Below, piece by piece: positions 43,693-52,593 of a stretch of 64,000 bases of DNA. Origin of the DNA: Stappia sediminis (GTDB taxonomy: Bacteria > Pseudomonadota > Alphaproteobacteria > Rhizobiales > Stappiaceae); contig NZ_WUMV01000003.1 in assembly GCF_009826895.1 (NCBI RefSeq), positions 761,501 through 825,500 of the forward strand, written 5' to 3'. Numbering within the stretch: position 1 is the first letter of the stretch; every line of letters starts with the position of its first letter. The notes under the pieces are model-generated. The model was not told the origin of the DNA, searched no databases, and saw only the letters and a list, made by a program, of their open reading frames with translations. The position numbers and the translations under genes were made by a program.

Positions 43693-43962
43693 TCACCCGG
43701 GCAACCCCGCGCGGATGCGTTCCGCCGTGCGCTGCAGGTCGCGGCCATGTCCCACATCCCGGAATGACGAATAGTCGCGATACTGCGGGCAGATGCCGGC
43801 ATCGCGGGATGTCTCGGCGTCCAGTGCCGTCTTGCAGGTTGCCTCGGAACTGCCGCGCGAAGGCATGAATTGCGCAAAGCGCAGCCGCTTCAGGCTGCCG
43901 ATCAGATAGTCCATCAGCCCGGCCGGTGCGGGCCGCGTGGCATGAGCATCGTAGTGAGCCAT
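43693..43962 (-). CDS. Small hypothetical protein
   Basis: This 89-residue protein beginning MAHYDAHATRPAPAGLMDYL contains two cysteines (EATCKTALD; GICPQYRDY) and a basic C-terminus. I recognise no family. The start is ATG at 43962 with GGAGACGATC in front; ATG at 43974 is an alternative. It is convergent with the upstream LysR gene (four bases between stops) and divergent from the next LysR gene, which may regulate it. Confidence 0.6.
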   Translation of the reverse strand: MAHYDAHATRPAPAGLMDYLIGSLKRLRFAQFMPSRGSSEATCKTALDAETSRDAGICPQYRDYSSFRDVGHGRDLQRTAERIRAGLPG

Positions 43963-44056
43963 GATCGTCTCCATCGTTGGTGACAATCTAGGGGCTCGTC
44001 ATATTTGGGATAATATCGTAAAATCGGAAAACACAATCCCGAATTCAGGGATAATC

Positions 44057-44956
44057 ATGAACCAGCATCTTTCCATGTCCGTTTTCGTGGCGGTCGCAAG
44101 GGCGGGCAGTTTCGCGGAAGCCGCGCGCTCGCTCGGCATGTCGACCACCGCCGTCAGCCGTCATGTCGCCGAACTTGAGGCGAAGCTCGGCGTCACCCTC
44201 CTGCGCCGCTCCACGCGCCATATCAGCATGACGGAGGCGGGCGAGGCTTATCTGCCCCGCGCCGCTTCCATCCTGGAGGCGATAGACACGCTCAACGTCG
44301 AAACGAGTGCGGCGGGCAATCAGGCGCGCGGGCGCCTGCGCATCACCGCGCCCCCCGGCGTCGGAGGCGACTGGATAGCGCCGCTCGCCATCGACTTTGT
44401 GGAGGCCAACCCGCATATCGATCTGGAACTCGATCTGTCCGAGAGGCTGGTCAACCTCGTCGCCGAAGGCTTCGACGCGGCGATCCGTTCCGGAGAGCTG
44501 GTCGATTCCTCGATGATCGCCCATCATATCGTCGACATCAGCTTCGTGGCGGTCGCAAGTCCGGACTATCTCGCCCGCAAGGGCGTGCCGCAACGTCCGG
44601 AGGATTTGATCGCTCACGACTGCATGCACTGGCTGGACCCCTTCCGGCCCAACGAATGGATATTTACCTGTGACGGCGAATGGGTGACGGTGCCGATCCG
44701 CCCGCGACTTGGCGTGACGAACCTTGCCACGCACCGGGAAGCGGCCCTGCGCGGGCTTGGCATAACGCTTCTTCCCGATATCAGCCTGGTTGAGGATTTT
44801 GAGCAAGGCCGCCTCGTCCGCGTCCTGCCTGATTGCGAAAGCCAGCCAAGCATCTTGAGCCTGGTGCGCCCGAACACGCCGTTCGAGCCGCCGAAGCTTC
44901 GCGTCTTCATCGATTTCATCACAAAAGCGCTGAGGGATCGGGCGAAAGCGGCCTGA
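44057..44956 (+). CDS. LysR-family transcriptional regulator
   Basis: The 299-residue regulator has HTH residues FVAVARAGSFAEAARSLGMS and TTAVSRHVAELEAKLGVTLL, and an effector domain with GRLRITAPPGVGG and FDAAIRSGELVDSS, typical of the CrgA/PA0477-like group. The start is ATG at 44057 (AGGGATAATC). The divergent small hypothetical gene lies 94 bp away. GGGATAAT occurs twice in this gap (44004 and 44048 region). Confidence 0.93.
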   Translation: MNQHLSMSVFVAVARAGSFAEAARSLGMSTTAVSRHVAELEAKLGVTLLRRSTRHISMTEAGEAYLPRAASILEAIDTLNVETSAAGNQARGRLRITAPPGVGGDWIAPLAIDFVEANPHIDLELDLSERLVNLVAEGFDAAIRSGELVDSSMIAHHIVDISFVAVASPDYLARKGVPQRPEDLIAHDCMHWLDPFRPNEWIFTCDGEWVTVPIRPRLGVTNLATHREAALRGLGITLLPDISLVEDFEQGRLVRVLPDCESQPSILSLVRPNTPFEPPKLRVFIDFITKALRDRAKAA

Positions 44957-45052
44957 TTTCCTTGGCGAATTTGTTCATGACGCGGCGTTCATCCAAGTGT
45001 CAAGCAACTGGCCTAATCAGGTTAACCGCGAAACCTGAAAGGAGCGCGCATC

Positions 45053-46951
45053 ATGGATAAATCGGAAATTCAGGACCTGTCGTGGGACGAGTGGGACGAG
45101 TTGCAAGATCCGCGTCCGGAAGAAACCGGGTTTGACCGTGTTGTCGAGGCCGCGATGTCGCGGCGCGGTTTCATGGGCGGCGTTCTGGCATTCGGTTCCG
45201 GGGCGGCCGTCATGGGCTCGGGCACGCTCGCGACACTGATGTCGGGCACCTCGGCGCACGCGCAGGCCGAAAGCCGCTTCGCCTTCCACCCGATCCCGAT
45301 CGCGACCGACTTCACGGTCCATGTGCCTGAGGGTTACAGCTGGCGCCCGCTTGCCAAATGGGGTCAACCGCTCTTTTCCGACGCTTCCGAGCTTGACCAC
45401 GAGACCGGCGGCAGCGTGAAGGATTCCGACCGTGTCTTCGGCGAAAATACCGACGGGATGGAGCTTTTCGCGATCGGCGGCCATCAGGTCATCGCCGTCA
45501 ACCACGAATATGCGAACCCAAAGGTCAACCTGCCGAAGAACGAAGACGGCATCCCGGCAAGCGCCGACGATGTTCTCAAGCTTCAGAACCTGCAAGGCGT
45601 CGCGGTCATGGAAGTGGCCGAGGGCGAAGGCGGCTGGGAGATCGTGGTCGACAGCCCGTTCAACCGGCGCATCACGCACAATACGCCAATGCGCATTTCC
45701 GGCCCCGCCGCCGGCCATGACCTGCTGAAGACTCAGGCCGATCCTTCGGGCACGCAATCTCTCGGCACGTTCAACAATTGCGGAGCTGGCAAGACGCCGT
45801 GGGGCACCTATCTCACGTGTGAGGAAAACTTCAACGGCTACTTCGGTTCAACGGATGCGAATTTCGAGCGTCCGGCGGAGTTCAAGCGCTACGGCATCGG
45901 GCTTGAAGGCCGCTATGCCTATGAGAAGTTCGACCCGCGTTTCGACATCTCGAAGAACCCGAATGAGCCGAATCGCGCGGGCTACGTTGTCGAGATCGAC
46001 CCGTCCGACCCGGCCTCCACCCCCGTCAAGCGGACGGCCCTTGGCCGTTTCAAGCATGAAAACGCCGCCTGTGCGCTTGCACCGGATGGGCGCGTGGTCG
46101 TCTACCTCGGTGACGACGAGCGCGGCGAATATCTCTATAAATATGTCTCCAACGGCTTTTACACGCCGGGCGGCGACACCTCGACGCTGCTTGACGACGG
46201 CAAGCTCTACGTCGCGTATTTCCTCGACAACGGCTCGGGCCGGTGGGTTGAGCTGACGCCGGAATCCACAGGCGGTCTGGGCGAGGCGGAAATCCTCATC
46301 CATACGCGTCTTGCCGCCTCTGCTGCCGGCGGCACCACCATGGACCGTCCGGAATGGGTGGCGGTCAATCCGGTCTCCGTCGAAGGGTACTGCGCGCTCA
46401 CCAACAACAAGAACCGTGGCGTGAAGGCGAATGCCGGCGGCGACGAGACGCCCGTCGGCGGGCCGAACCCGCGTGCCGAAAACCACTACGGCCAGATCGT
46501 GCGCTGGCGCCCGGCGAATGAGGATCACGCGGACACCGCCTTCACGTGGGATCTTTACGTGATGGCCGGCAACCCGGCGGTGCATGACGATGCCTATGCC
46601 GGTTCGTCCAACATCAACGAAGGCAATCTCTTCAATTCGCCGGACGGGATGATGTTCGACACCACGGGCCTTCTTTGGATCCAGACGGATGGCAATGACG
46701 ACAACGAGGGCGATTTCGCCGGCCACGGCAACAACCAGATGCTGGCGGGCGATCCGGTGACGGGCCGTATCGAGCGGTTCCTGACCGGGCCGAACGGTTC
46801 GGAAGTCACCGGCATCACCTGGTCGGCCGACAAGCGGACGATGTTCGTCGGCATCCAGCACCCGAAGGCGCCTTTCCCGGATGGCGAGGGCAAGCTTCCC
46901 CGCTCCACGGTGATCGCCATCAAGCGTGACGACAACGCGCCGATTGGCTGA
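45053..46951 (+). CDS. phoX: PhoX family phosphatase (DUF839), Tat-exported
   Basis: The 632-residue protein has a twin-arginine signal (SRRGFMGGVLAFGSGAAVM, 36-54) and the PhoX beta-propeller, with TYLTCEENFNGYFG, GRFKHENAACAL, TTMDRPEWVAVNP and NSPDGMMFDTTGLLW supplying Glu/Asp/Arg ligands expected for the Fe/Ca site. It hydrolyses phosphomonoesters in the periplasm. The start is ATG at 45053 behind AAAGGAGC. No convincing Pho box was found upstream. Some DUF839 proteins are not phosphatases, so the activity is inferred. Confidence 0.9.
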   Translation: MDKSEIQDLSWDEWDELQDPRPEETGFDRVVEAAMSRRGFMGGVLAFGSGAAVMGSGTLATLMSGTSAHAQAESRFAFHPIPIATDFTVHVPEGYSWRPLAKWGQPLFSDASELDHETGGSVKDSDRVFGENTDGMELFAIGGHQVIAVNHEYANPKVNLPKNEDGIPASADDVLKLQNLQGVAVMEVAEGEGGWEIVVDSPFNRRITHNTPMRISGPAAGHDLLKTQADPSGTQSLGTFNNCGAGKTPWGTYLTCEENFNGYFGSTDANFERPAEFKRYGIGLEGRYAYEKFDPRFDISKNPNEPNRAGYVVEIDPSDPASTPVKRTALGRFKHENAACALAPDGRVVVYLGDDERGEYLYKYVSNGFYTPGGDTSTLLDDGKLYVAYFLDNGSGRWVELTPESTGGLGEAEILIHTRLAASAAGGTTMDRPEWVAVNPVSVEGYCALTNNKNRGVKANAGGDETPVGGPNPRAENHYGQIVRWRPANEDHADTAFTWDLYVMAGNPAVHDDAYAGSSNINEGNLFNSPDGMMFDTTGLLWIQTDGNDDNEGDFAGHGNNQMLAGDPVTGRIERFLTGPNGSEVTGITWSADKRTMFVGIQHPKAPFPDGEGKLPRSTVIAIKRDDNAPIG

Positions 46952-46977
46952 ACTTTCGAACGCCTGAAAAGAACGAA

Positions 46978-47007
46978 CGGCGCGCCAGCCCCCGGCGCGC
47001 CGTTTTT
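46978..47007. terminator. Intrinsic terminator
   Basis: CGGCGCGCC and GGCGCGCCG pair around a seven-base loop, followed by TTTTT and flanked by GAACGAA/TTCGTTC. It sits between the convergent phoX and DUF1254 genes. Confidence 0.85.
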
Positions 47008-47038
47008 CGTTCCATGTGTCGCGGCTTCGTTCCTTTTG

Positions 47039-48646
47039 TCAGTTCACCGCCTCGATCTCGCTCGGTCGCCAGCTCTTGTCGAAGAAGCTCTGAAGCGGGC
47101 TGTAGAGCCTGAGCAGGATGAACCAGCCCTTGTCGGGGTCGGTCTGGATCCAGTTGCCGCGCGACACGCCTTCCGGCTGCTCGGGGCCGAAGTAGACGGT
47201 CGTGGACCCGTCGTCGGCGGTTTCGGCGGCGGGCGAGGGGTAGCTCTGGCTGCCGGCGCGCGGATACTTCTGCGCGGTCGCCAGCATCGAGCGGGTCTGG
47301 TTGTCGTATAGGGTGAACGACCAGAATGCCGCCGCCGGAATATCCTTCGGCAAGGTCACCTTGTAGGTCTTGGCTCCGTCGAAATAGTTGCCGTTCGCAT
47401 CCTTCATGGCCCCCAGATACTGCGAGCCCACGTTGGTCAGCCTCATGACCATCGCCGGGGTAATGCCGGTTGCGATGTAGAAGAATGCGGTCCGCGCGCT
47501 CATCTGGCGATAGCCGGTCGGGGGAAAGGGCTTGGCGCCTTCGCGCGTGATTTCGGGTGGAGGGGTCTCGAAAAGGTAGCCGCCCGCGAAAAGCGGGTTC
47601 CACCAGTGAGAGCTCTCGTAATAGTACACATCCGCATCGCGCGGGTCGAAACCGAGCGTGCGGCTCGTCGCATTCGCCAGTGCTATCGCTTCGGTCAGGA
47701 TTTTTTTCATCCGCTCGTCCGGCGCGAAGTCCTTTCCCTTCCTGATGCCGATGGCGGCGATCGGCCCCATCAGTTCGGGATCGAGCGCGGTCGCCGGTTC
47801 GGCCTGCACAAGGTCGTTCAGCATCTCGTAATAGCTGTAGTCGCTCGGCGGGACGGTGTTGATCGCAAGCCCTGTGCCCTCGTGGAAGACCGGAGCCTTG
47901 GGCTCGGCGTCCCGTCCCAGCATGACGCCCCCTTCCAGGAACCTTGCGATGGACATGCCCACCCCACCGGGAGCGTAAGGATAGATCTTGGTCGTCGCCT
48001 TGATCTGCTCGACCACCGGTGCCGGATCGTCGTTTTCCAGAAAGGATCGGCCCAGCACCAGCACCCGGTTCGTTCTGGAATGGGCGACGTTGAATTCGCC
48101 TTGCGGCAGGTAGCCGTCATAGCCGGGCCCGACGAGCAGATATTTGCCGCCTTCGCCGCGGTCCGGCCCCGGCCGGCCGAAATCCGTCACCCAGCGGAAC
48201 CACATGTCGTCGATCGTGCCGAGGGCGCCTGGAGGCGTCTCCAGCACCATCGGCCCGTCCGACAGGTTGATGAAGCCGAAATAGTAGACGGTATCCGCAT
48301 TGGCGGTCAGGAAGATGGAACTTGCATCCATAAGCTTCGAAAAGAGAACGAGCTCGTTGTCCTTGACGTTGGCTGTCGCGAGCCCCTGGCGGATCGCCTC
48401 GACGCTCACCCCCTGAAACGCATCGGTGAAAGCGCGAAAGGCATAGGTAAAGTCGAGGTTGTCGTAAATCGCGGCCGCGGTATCGGCGCTCGGTGTTCCG
48501 TCCTTGAAGTTGAGCGTTCCAATCCGGGTTTCGACGCTGTCGGGAGTGGAAATCGAGCGCAGCGTTTCCTCGGAGACTTGAGCCGAGGCGATGGGAGCGG
48601 CCGCAAGCGCAAACGCGGCGGCAAAGGCAATAGACGATATACGCAT
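47039..48646 (-). CDS. DUF1254/DUF1214 secreted protein, copy 1
   Basis: The 535-residue protein has a signal peptide (about 1-22, ending ASA), a DUF1254 domain (about 90-240; DASSIFLTANADTVYYFGF, KYLLVGPGYDGYLPQGEF) and a C-terminal DUF1214 domain (about 400-535; FDGAKTYKVTLPKDIPAAAF, WSFTLYDNQTRSML). The function is unknown, and periplasmic location is inferred. The start is ATG at 48646; the ORF is open upstream into the neighbouring gene without family match. It is a tandem paralog of the next gene; the last 114 residues differ at about 18 positions by eye. Confidence 0.9.
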   Translation of the reverse strand: MRISSIAFAAAFALAAAPIASAQVSEETLRSISTPDSVETRIGTLNFKDGTPSADTAAAIYDNLDFTYAFRAFTDAFQGVSVEAIRQGLATANVKDNELVLFSKLMDASSIFLTANADTVYYFGFINLSDGPMVLETPPGALGTIDDMWFRWVTDFGRPGPDRGEGGKYLLVGPGYDGYLPQGEFNVAHSRTNRVLVLGRSFLENDDPAPVVEQIKATTKIYPYAPGGVGMSIARFLEGGVMLGRDAEPKAPVFHEGTGLAINTVPPSDYSYYEMLNDLVQAEPATALDPELMGPIAAIGIRKGKDFAPDERMKKILTEAIALANATSRTLGFDPRDADVYYYESSHWWNPLFAGGYLFETPPPEITREGAKPFPPTGYRQMSARTAFFYIATGITPAMVMRLTNVGSQYLGAMKDANGNYFDGAKTYKVTLPKDIPAAAFWSFTLYDNQTRSMLATAQKYPRAGSQSYPSPAAETADDGSTTVYFGPEQPEGVSRGNWIQTDPDKGWFILLRLYSPLQSFFDKSWRPSEIEAVN

Positions 48647-48714
48647 TGTCGTCGGACTCCATCTATTGAGGAAATGGAAGCGAGGCGGGCAGGTCGCGCC
48701 CGCCGTGGCACATA

Positions 48715-50331
48715 TCAATTCACCACCTCGATCTCGCCCGCGCGCCAGCTCTTGTCGAAGAAGCCCGGCAGCGGGCTGTAGAGCCTGAGGATCGTGAACC
48801 AGCCCTTTTCGGGGACCGTCTGGATCCAGTTGCCGCGCGCCACGCCATCCGGCTGCTCGGGACCGAAGTAGACCGTGGTCGATCCGTCGTCTGCGGCCTC
48901 GGCGGCGGGCGAGGGGTAGCTCTGGCTGCCGGCGCGCGGGTATTTCTGCGGCGTTTGCAGCATCGAGCGGGTCTGGTTGTCATAAAGCGTGAGCGACCAG
49001 AACGCTTCCGCCGGAATGCCCTTGGGCAGCGTGATCTTGTAGGTCTTCGCGCCGTCGAACGGCTCGCCGGCCGCGTCCAGGAACCCCATCAGGTACTGCG
49101 ATCCCACACCCGGGATGCGCATGATCATGCCCGGGGAATCCAGCGTATAGGCGTAGTAGAAGGCCGTGCGGGAATCGAGCGTGCGCGCGCCCGTCGGCGG
49201 GTAGGGCTTGAACATGCCGTCCTCGAAGGCCGGTGGCGGCGTTTCGAAGAACGCGCCGCCTTGAAACAGCATGTTGCCCCACTGGGAATCCGGATAATAC
49301 GCCCAGTCGGGGTGGGAGAGCGCGAAGCGCCAGTTGAGGGCGCGGCCCGTCGCGTTGCCGAAGGCGGCGGCGTCGGAGAGGATTTTCTTCATCCGCTCGT
49401 CGGGCTTGAACTCCTTGCCGTGGACGATGCCGATCGCCGCAAGCTGGCCGGCAAGCTCGATGTCGTAGCTCGTAGCCGGTTCGGCCTGCACGTTTTCGTT
49501 GATCATCTCGAAGAAGCCGAAGTCGCTCGGCGGGATCGTGTTGAAGGCGAGGTGGCTGCCCTCGACGAATTTCATATCCGGAATTTTCGGCTCGCCGGCG
49601 AGCTTCACCTCGCCCTCAAGCGCCTGCGCGATGGAGGTGCCGTAGCTGCCGGGCGCGTAGGGGTAGATCTTCAAATTCGCCTTGATGTTCTCGACGGCGG
49701 GCTTCGGATCGTTGCCGCCTTCGATGAAGGCGCGCGCTGCATAAAGCACGCGGCGGGTCTTGGAATGGGCGATGAAATATCCGCCTTCCGGCAGCGGCCC
49801 GTCGTAGCCGGGCCCGACCAGCAGATACTTGCCGCCGAGGCCCCGGTCGGGACCCGGCCTGCCGATGTCGATCACCCATGAAAACCACATGTCGTTGATG
49901 GTGCCGAGCCCTTGCGAAGGCTGCTCCAGCACCATCGGCCCGCTCGAAAGGTCGATCACGCTCATGTAGTAGACGGTGTCCGCGTTTGCCGTCAGGAACA
50001 GCGACGCGGAATCCATCAGTTCGGAGAAGATCACGGCGTCATTGTCTTTCGCGCCGACGCTTTCGATGCCCTTGGCGATCGCCAGTGCCGACGCGCCGCG
50101 AAAGCTGTTGTTGTAGACGTTGAGCGCGCGGGTAAACGCGAGCGTGTCGAACACCTTCCGTGCCGTATCCGCCGTCGGCACGCCGTCGGCGAACTCCAGC
50201 GTCCCTGTGCTTGTCTCCGCCTTGTCGGGCGCGCCGAGGGACTTGACCGTCTCCGGTGAAACCTGCGCGCCTGCCGCTGTGGCGAGCGCGGCGGACAGTA
50301 CAATTCCGATAAACATCGACAGGCGAGACAT
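48715..50331 (-). CDS. DUF1254/DUF1214 secreted protein, copy 2
   Basis: The 538-residue paralog of the downstream gene has a signal peptide (about 1-22, ending AGA), DUF1254 (DSASLFLTANADTVYYMSV; KYLLVGPGYDGPLPEGGY) and DUF1214 (TYKITLPKGIPAEAFWSLTL). The start is ATG at 50331 with GGAGGTGATTG; an ATG at 50340 is less well placed. It is the first gene of the pair, 68 bp before copy 1, with a 17-bp palindrome 66 bp upstream of its start. Confidence 0.9.
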   Translation of the reverse strand: MSRLSMFIGIVLSAALATAAGAQVSPETVKSLGAPDKAETSTGTLEFADGVPTADTARKVFDTLAFTRALNVYNNSFRGASALAIAKGIESVGAKDNDAVIFSELMDSASLFLTANADTVYYMSVIDLSSGPMVLEQPSQGLGTINDMWFSWVIDIGRPGPDRGLGGKYLLVGPGYDGPLPEGGYFIAHSKTRRVLYAARAFIEGGNDPKPAVENIKANLKIYPYAPGSYGTSIAQALEGEVKLAGEPKIPDMKFVEGSHLAFNTIPPSDFGFFEMINENVQAEPATSYDIELAGQLAAIGIVHGKEFKPDERMKKILSDAAAFGNATGRALNWRFALSHPDWAYYPDSQWGNMLFQGGAFFETPPPAFEDGMFKPYPPTGARTLDSRTAFYYAYTLDSPGMIMRIPGVGSQYLMGFLDAAGEPFDGAKTYKITLPKGIPAEAFWSLTLYDNQTRSMLQTPQKYPRAGSQSYPSPAAEAADDGSTTVYFGPEQPDGVARGNWIQTVPEKGWFTILRLYSPLPGFFDKSWRAGEIEVVN

Positions 50332-50396
50332 GGCAATCACCTCCGCTTTTTGCGTTTAAATAGCTTTTACGACGTAGGGGAAGTTATTATTTTGGG

Positions 50397-50413
50397 GACG
50401 ATATTATATCGTC
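50397..50413. promoter_or_regulatory. Candidate operator upstream of the DUF1254 pair
   Basis: GACGATAT-T-ATATCGTC is a perfect 8+1+8 palindrome in an AT-rich promoter-like stretch 66 bp before the DUF1254 copy-2 start. No adjacent regulator gene exists. Confidence 0.45.
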
Positions 50414-50489
50414 ATTGTGAAAGAGTCTTGTCGGATAACGAAGGATAAACTTGTCTAATTATTGAATATTCGAATGTTTTCTTTCCCGC

Positions 50490-50675
50490 TCACGGTTCGA
50501 AGCGGAACATGCGATAAAGGTTCAAGGGGTCGGTGAAAATCTGGTGCGCGCGGGTAAAACCGGCCTTGCGCCCAAGCTCCAGCCAGCCTTCGGCCCTTTC
50601 GGGAAAATCGCAGGTGTTGACGTGCTCGCGCAGGCGCTCAAACCAAGCAGCACGCGAAATCGAACCACGCGTAAG
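50490..50675 (-). pseudogene. C-terminal remnant of a SAM-dependent methyltransferase
   Basis: Reading leftward from 50675 (after a TAA at 50678-50676) gives about 61 residues ending in TGA at 50490. The tail reads DFPERAEGWLELGRKAGFTR and HQIFTDPLNLYRMFRFEP, the C-terminal pattern of class I methyltransferases. No start codon, SAM-binding motif or ribosome site precedes it, so it appears to be a truncated gene. The plus-strand frame across it is a shadow. The family call is by pattern recognition only. Confidence 0.5.
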
Positions 50676-50900
50676 TTAGCCTGTCAATCTGAGCCGTTTT
50701 TCCGGAAACGCTCCTTCTCGCGCATATTTATTTTCACTTTTCATGATTTAACGCAGCGGAATTTCTCATTGTGATATTCTGCGCCCGCTCGGGCCAGGAC
50801 GGTATTGATCCGGGAGCGAATCCTGATCGCGAAGGCGGCTTCGCCTTTCGCGGGAAGCGCTCCAGCGCCCGGTGGGGCTGGCACCAGGGAGGATCCGGCC

Positions 50901-51488
50901 ATGAAAGCAAGCAGAATAACCGCACTCGCATTCTCCGCAGTTCTCGCATCGGGCGCTGTCGCGTATGCCGATGATTACGATCTCGACGCCCTTCGCGCGG
51001 CGACGGAAAAATACAAGGACGTGAACGTCGCGCTCGCCGAAGGCTTCATCCCCGATCCGTCGGGCCACTGCGTTACGGCGGCGGCGGAAGGGCTCGACCC
51101 CGCGCTCGGCGCCATGGGCATTCACTATCTGAATCCCGCGCTTTTGAAGATCACGGGCGACAAGCCGCGCGTCGACGGGGAAAGCACCTATACCGATTTC
51201 ACGAAGCCGGCGATCCTGCTTTACGAGCCGCAGGCCGACGGCTCGCTCGTCCTTGTCGGGATAGAGAATCTCGTCTTCGAAAAGGCGTGGACGGCCACGC
51301 ACGGCGACCCGCCGGTGATCAACGGCAGGACGTGGGATCACATGGCCGACAATCCGGACACGGAAAAGGACGAGGCGCACGGCTTCATGCCGCATTACGA
51401 CCAGCACGTCTGGCTTTTCCGCGCCAATCCCTCGGGCGACCTGCAGCCGTTCAACCCGGCGGTTACCTGCGAAAATCACAAGGGCTGA
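50901..51488 (+). CDS. Conserved secreted protein of unknown function
   Basis: The 195-residue protein has a signal peptide (about 1-23, ending AYA). The mature region has DVNVALAEGFIPDPSGHCVT, MGIHYLNPALL, PAILLYEPQADGSLVLVGIE, NLVFEKAWTATHG and FMPHYDQHVWLFRANPSG. Repeated His residues near acidic ones and two cysteines suggest a metal or haem environment, by inference. I recall similar anonymous proteins in other Proteobacteria but no named family. The start is ATG at 50901 with GGGAGGATC. Confidence 0.8.
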   Translation: MKASRITALAFSAVLASGAVAYADDYDLDALRAATEKYKDVNVALAEGFIPDPSGHCVTAAAEGLDPALGAMGIHYLNPALLKITGDKPRVDGESTYTDFTKPAILLYEPQADGSLVLVGIENLVFEKAWTATHGDPPVINGRTWDHMADNPDTEKDEAHGFMPHYDQHVWLFRANPSGDLQPFNPAVTCENHKG

Positions 51489-51576
51489 TCGATAAATTGC
51501 CGCCGCCCGGGGTTCGCCTCGCCGGGCGGCGGGTATCCTCGCTCGCGCGCGTTTTGTTGACCGCGCATTTGCAACT

Positions 51577-51629
51577 TAGAGCATATTCCGTTCAGATTGA
51601 ATCAAGCTGAACGACAAGAATATGCTCAA
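51577..51629. repeat. Dispersed palindrome GAGCATATTC...GAATATGCTC
   Basis: The outer arms AGAGCATATTC and GAATATGCTC, with inner GTTCAG/CTGAAC, form a hairpin in the same family as those at 23250 and 53349. Confidence 0.75.
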
Positions 51630-51640
51630 AGCATTGATTT

Positions 51641-51692
51641 TGGAGCGAATTCTTATCGATCAAGTGATTTCACCTGATCGGAATGCGCTCCA
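51641..51692. repeat. Dispersed palindrome TGGAGCG...CGCTCCA
   Basis: TGGAGCG and CGCTCCA arms, with inner ATCAAGTG/CACCTGAT partial pairing, directly follow the previous element before the DoxX-like gene. Confidence 0.65.
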
Positions 51693-51775
51693 GGTGATAT
51701 GTTGCCTCCCTCCGCGCCGGCAGGGTCCGGCTCGGCTTCGCCATGCCGCGATGTTTCGCCGGAGGAAGCTTCAAG

Positions 51776-52255
51776 ATGACGATCGATGAAAGGATCACCT
51801 CCCTCTGGGCGCGGCGGATCGCCCTGCTCCTGCTTCGCGTGACAACGGGTTTTCTGCTCGTCTGGTTCGGCCTCAACAAGGTGGTCAGCGGCAGCGCGCC
51901 GCTCGCCGTCCGGCGGAGTTTCGAGATCGACGGGGCGTTGCAGACGGCGGTTGGCCTTGCCGCCGGCGTTGGCGAAGTGCTGGTCGGCGCGCTCTGCGTG
52001 CTCGGTCTGTGGCGCAGGCTTGTCTTGCCGGTTCAGGCGGTGATCAACGGATCTACGGCGGTCATGGTCTGGTGGGCGATCCTGGATCCCTTCCGCTGGT
52101 ACATCACGGGGGTGGACCGGATCGTCTTCAACTCGCACGTCTTTTACCCGACAAGCATCACCTTCGCGGCCTGCCTGCTGCTCATCGCCTTTCGCGAGCA
52201 GGACACGCTGGCGCTCGACACTTTGCGCGCGAAACGACGGCTTGAGGCCGCTTGA
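51776..52255 (+). CDS. DoxX-like membrane protein
   Basis: The 159-residue protein has four predicted transmembrane helices (LLLRVTTGFLLVWFGLNK; ALQTAVGLAAGVGEVLVGAL; VINGSTAVMVWWAIL; SITFAACLLLIAF) and the WFGLNKVV motif of DoxX/DoxD-type proteins. It is probably redox-linked, but the function is unknown. The start is ATG at 51776 with GGAGGAAG. It is solitary between repeat clusters. Confidence 0.8.
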   Translation: MTIDERITSLWARRIALLLLRVTTGFLLVWFGLNKVVSGSAPLAVRRSFEIDGALQTAVGLAAGVGEVLVGALCVLGLWRRLVLPVQAVINGSTAVMVWWAILDPFRWYITGVDRIVFNSHVFYPTSITFAACLLLIAFREQDTLALDTLRAKRRLEAA

Positions 52256-52283
52256 CGGTTGGCATTTTTGCCTGCGACCTCAG

Positions 52284-52468
52284 CTATACGAAGAACGTCA
52301 TCCCGGCCCGCGTGCGCTTTGGCGCACCGCGAGAGCCGGGACCCAGCGTATCGTTCGCGCGCCAGCGCGTCGTTGCATAAGGTGCGGGCAAAGCCCGCAA
52401 CAGACGTCTGGATACCGGATCAGCGCTCGGCTTTACCTCGCTTGTCCGGCATGACGTTCTTCGTATAG
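52284..52468. mobile_element. MITE-like element with 23-bp terminal inverted repeats
   Basis: The left end CTATACGAAGAACGTCAT plus CCCGG (52284-52306) is the reverse complement of the right end (52446-52468) except for one base. The 185-bp interior has no coding frame and itself contains partial palindromes. No target-site duplication is evident, and no matching transposase is in the window. Confidence 0.7.
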
Positions 52469-52504
52469 TGGCATCTTCGCACTTACCATCGCCGTATCAC
52501 CCCT

Positions 52505-52593
52505 GTCATCCCGGACGCGATGCAGCACGAAGTGATGCTTCGCAGAGCCGGGCTTGTCCTCGGCTTGATCGGGGAATCTCCCTCCACGCGCCG
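52505..52593. repeat. Direct repeat copy A
   Basis: It starts TCATCCCGGAC and contains GCAGCACGAAGTGATGCTT and CGCAGAGCCGGG. It recurs at 53054-53147 with only scattered differences. Preceding text CGTATCACnCCTnTCATCCCG is also shared. Confidence 0.85.

Noticed and set aside
44971..44992. Possible Pho box before phoX
   Set aside because: The two TTCAT-like half-sites are not at the 11-bp period required by PhoB.
50544..50774. 76-codon plus-strand frame
   Set aside because: It runs antisense to the methyltransferase remnant and lacks a start context.
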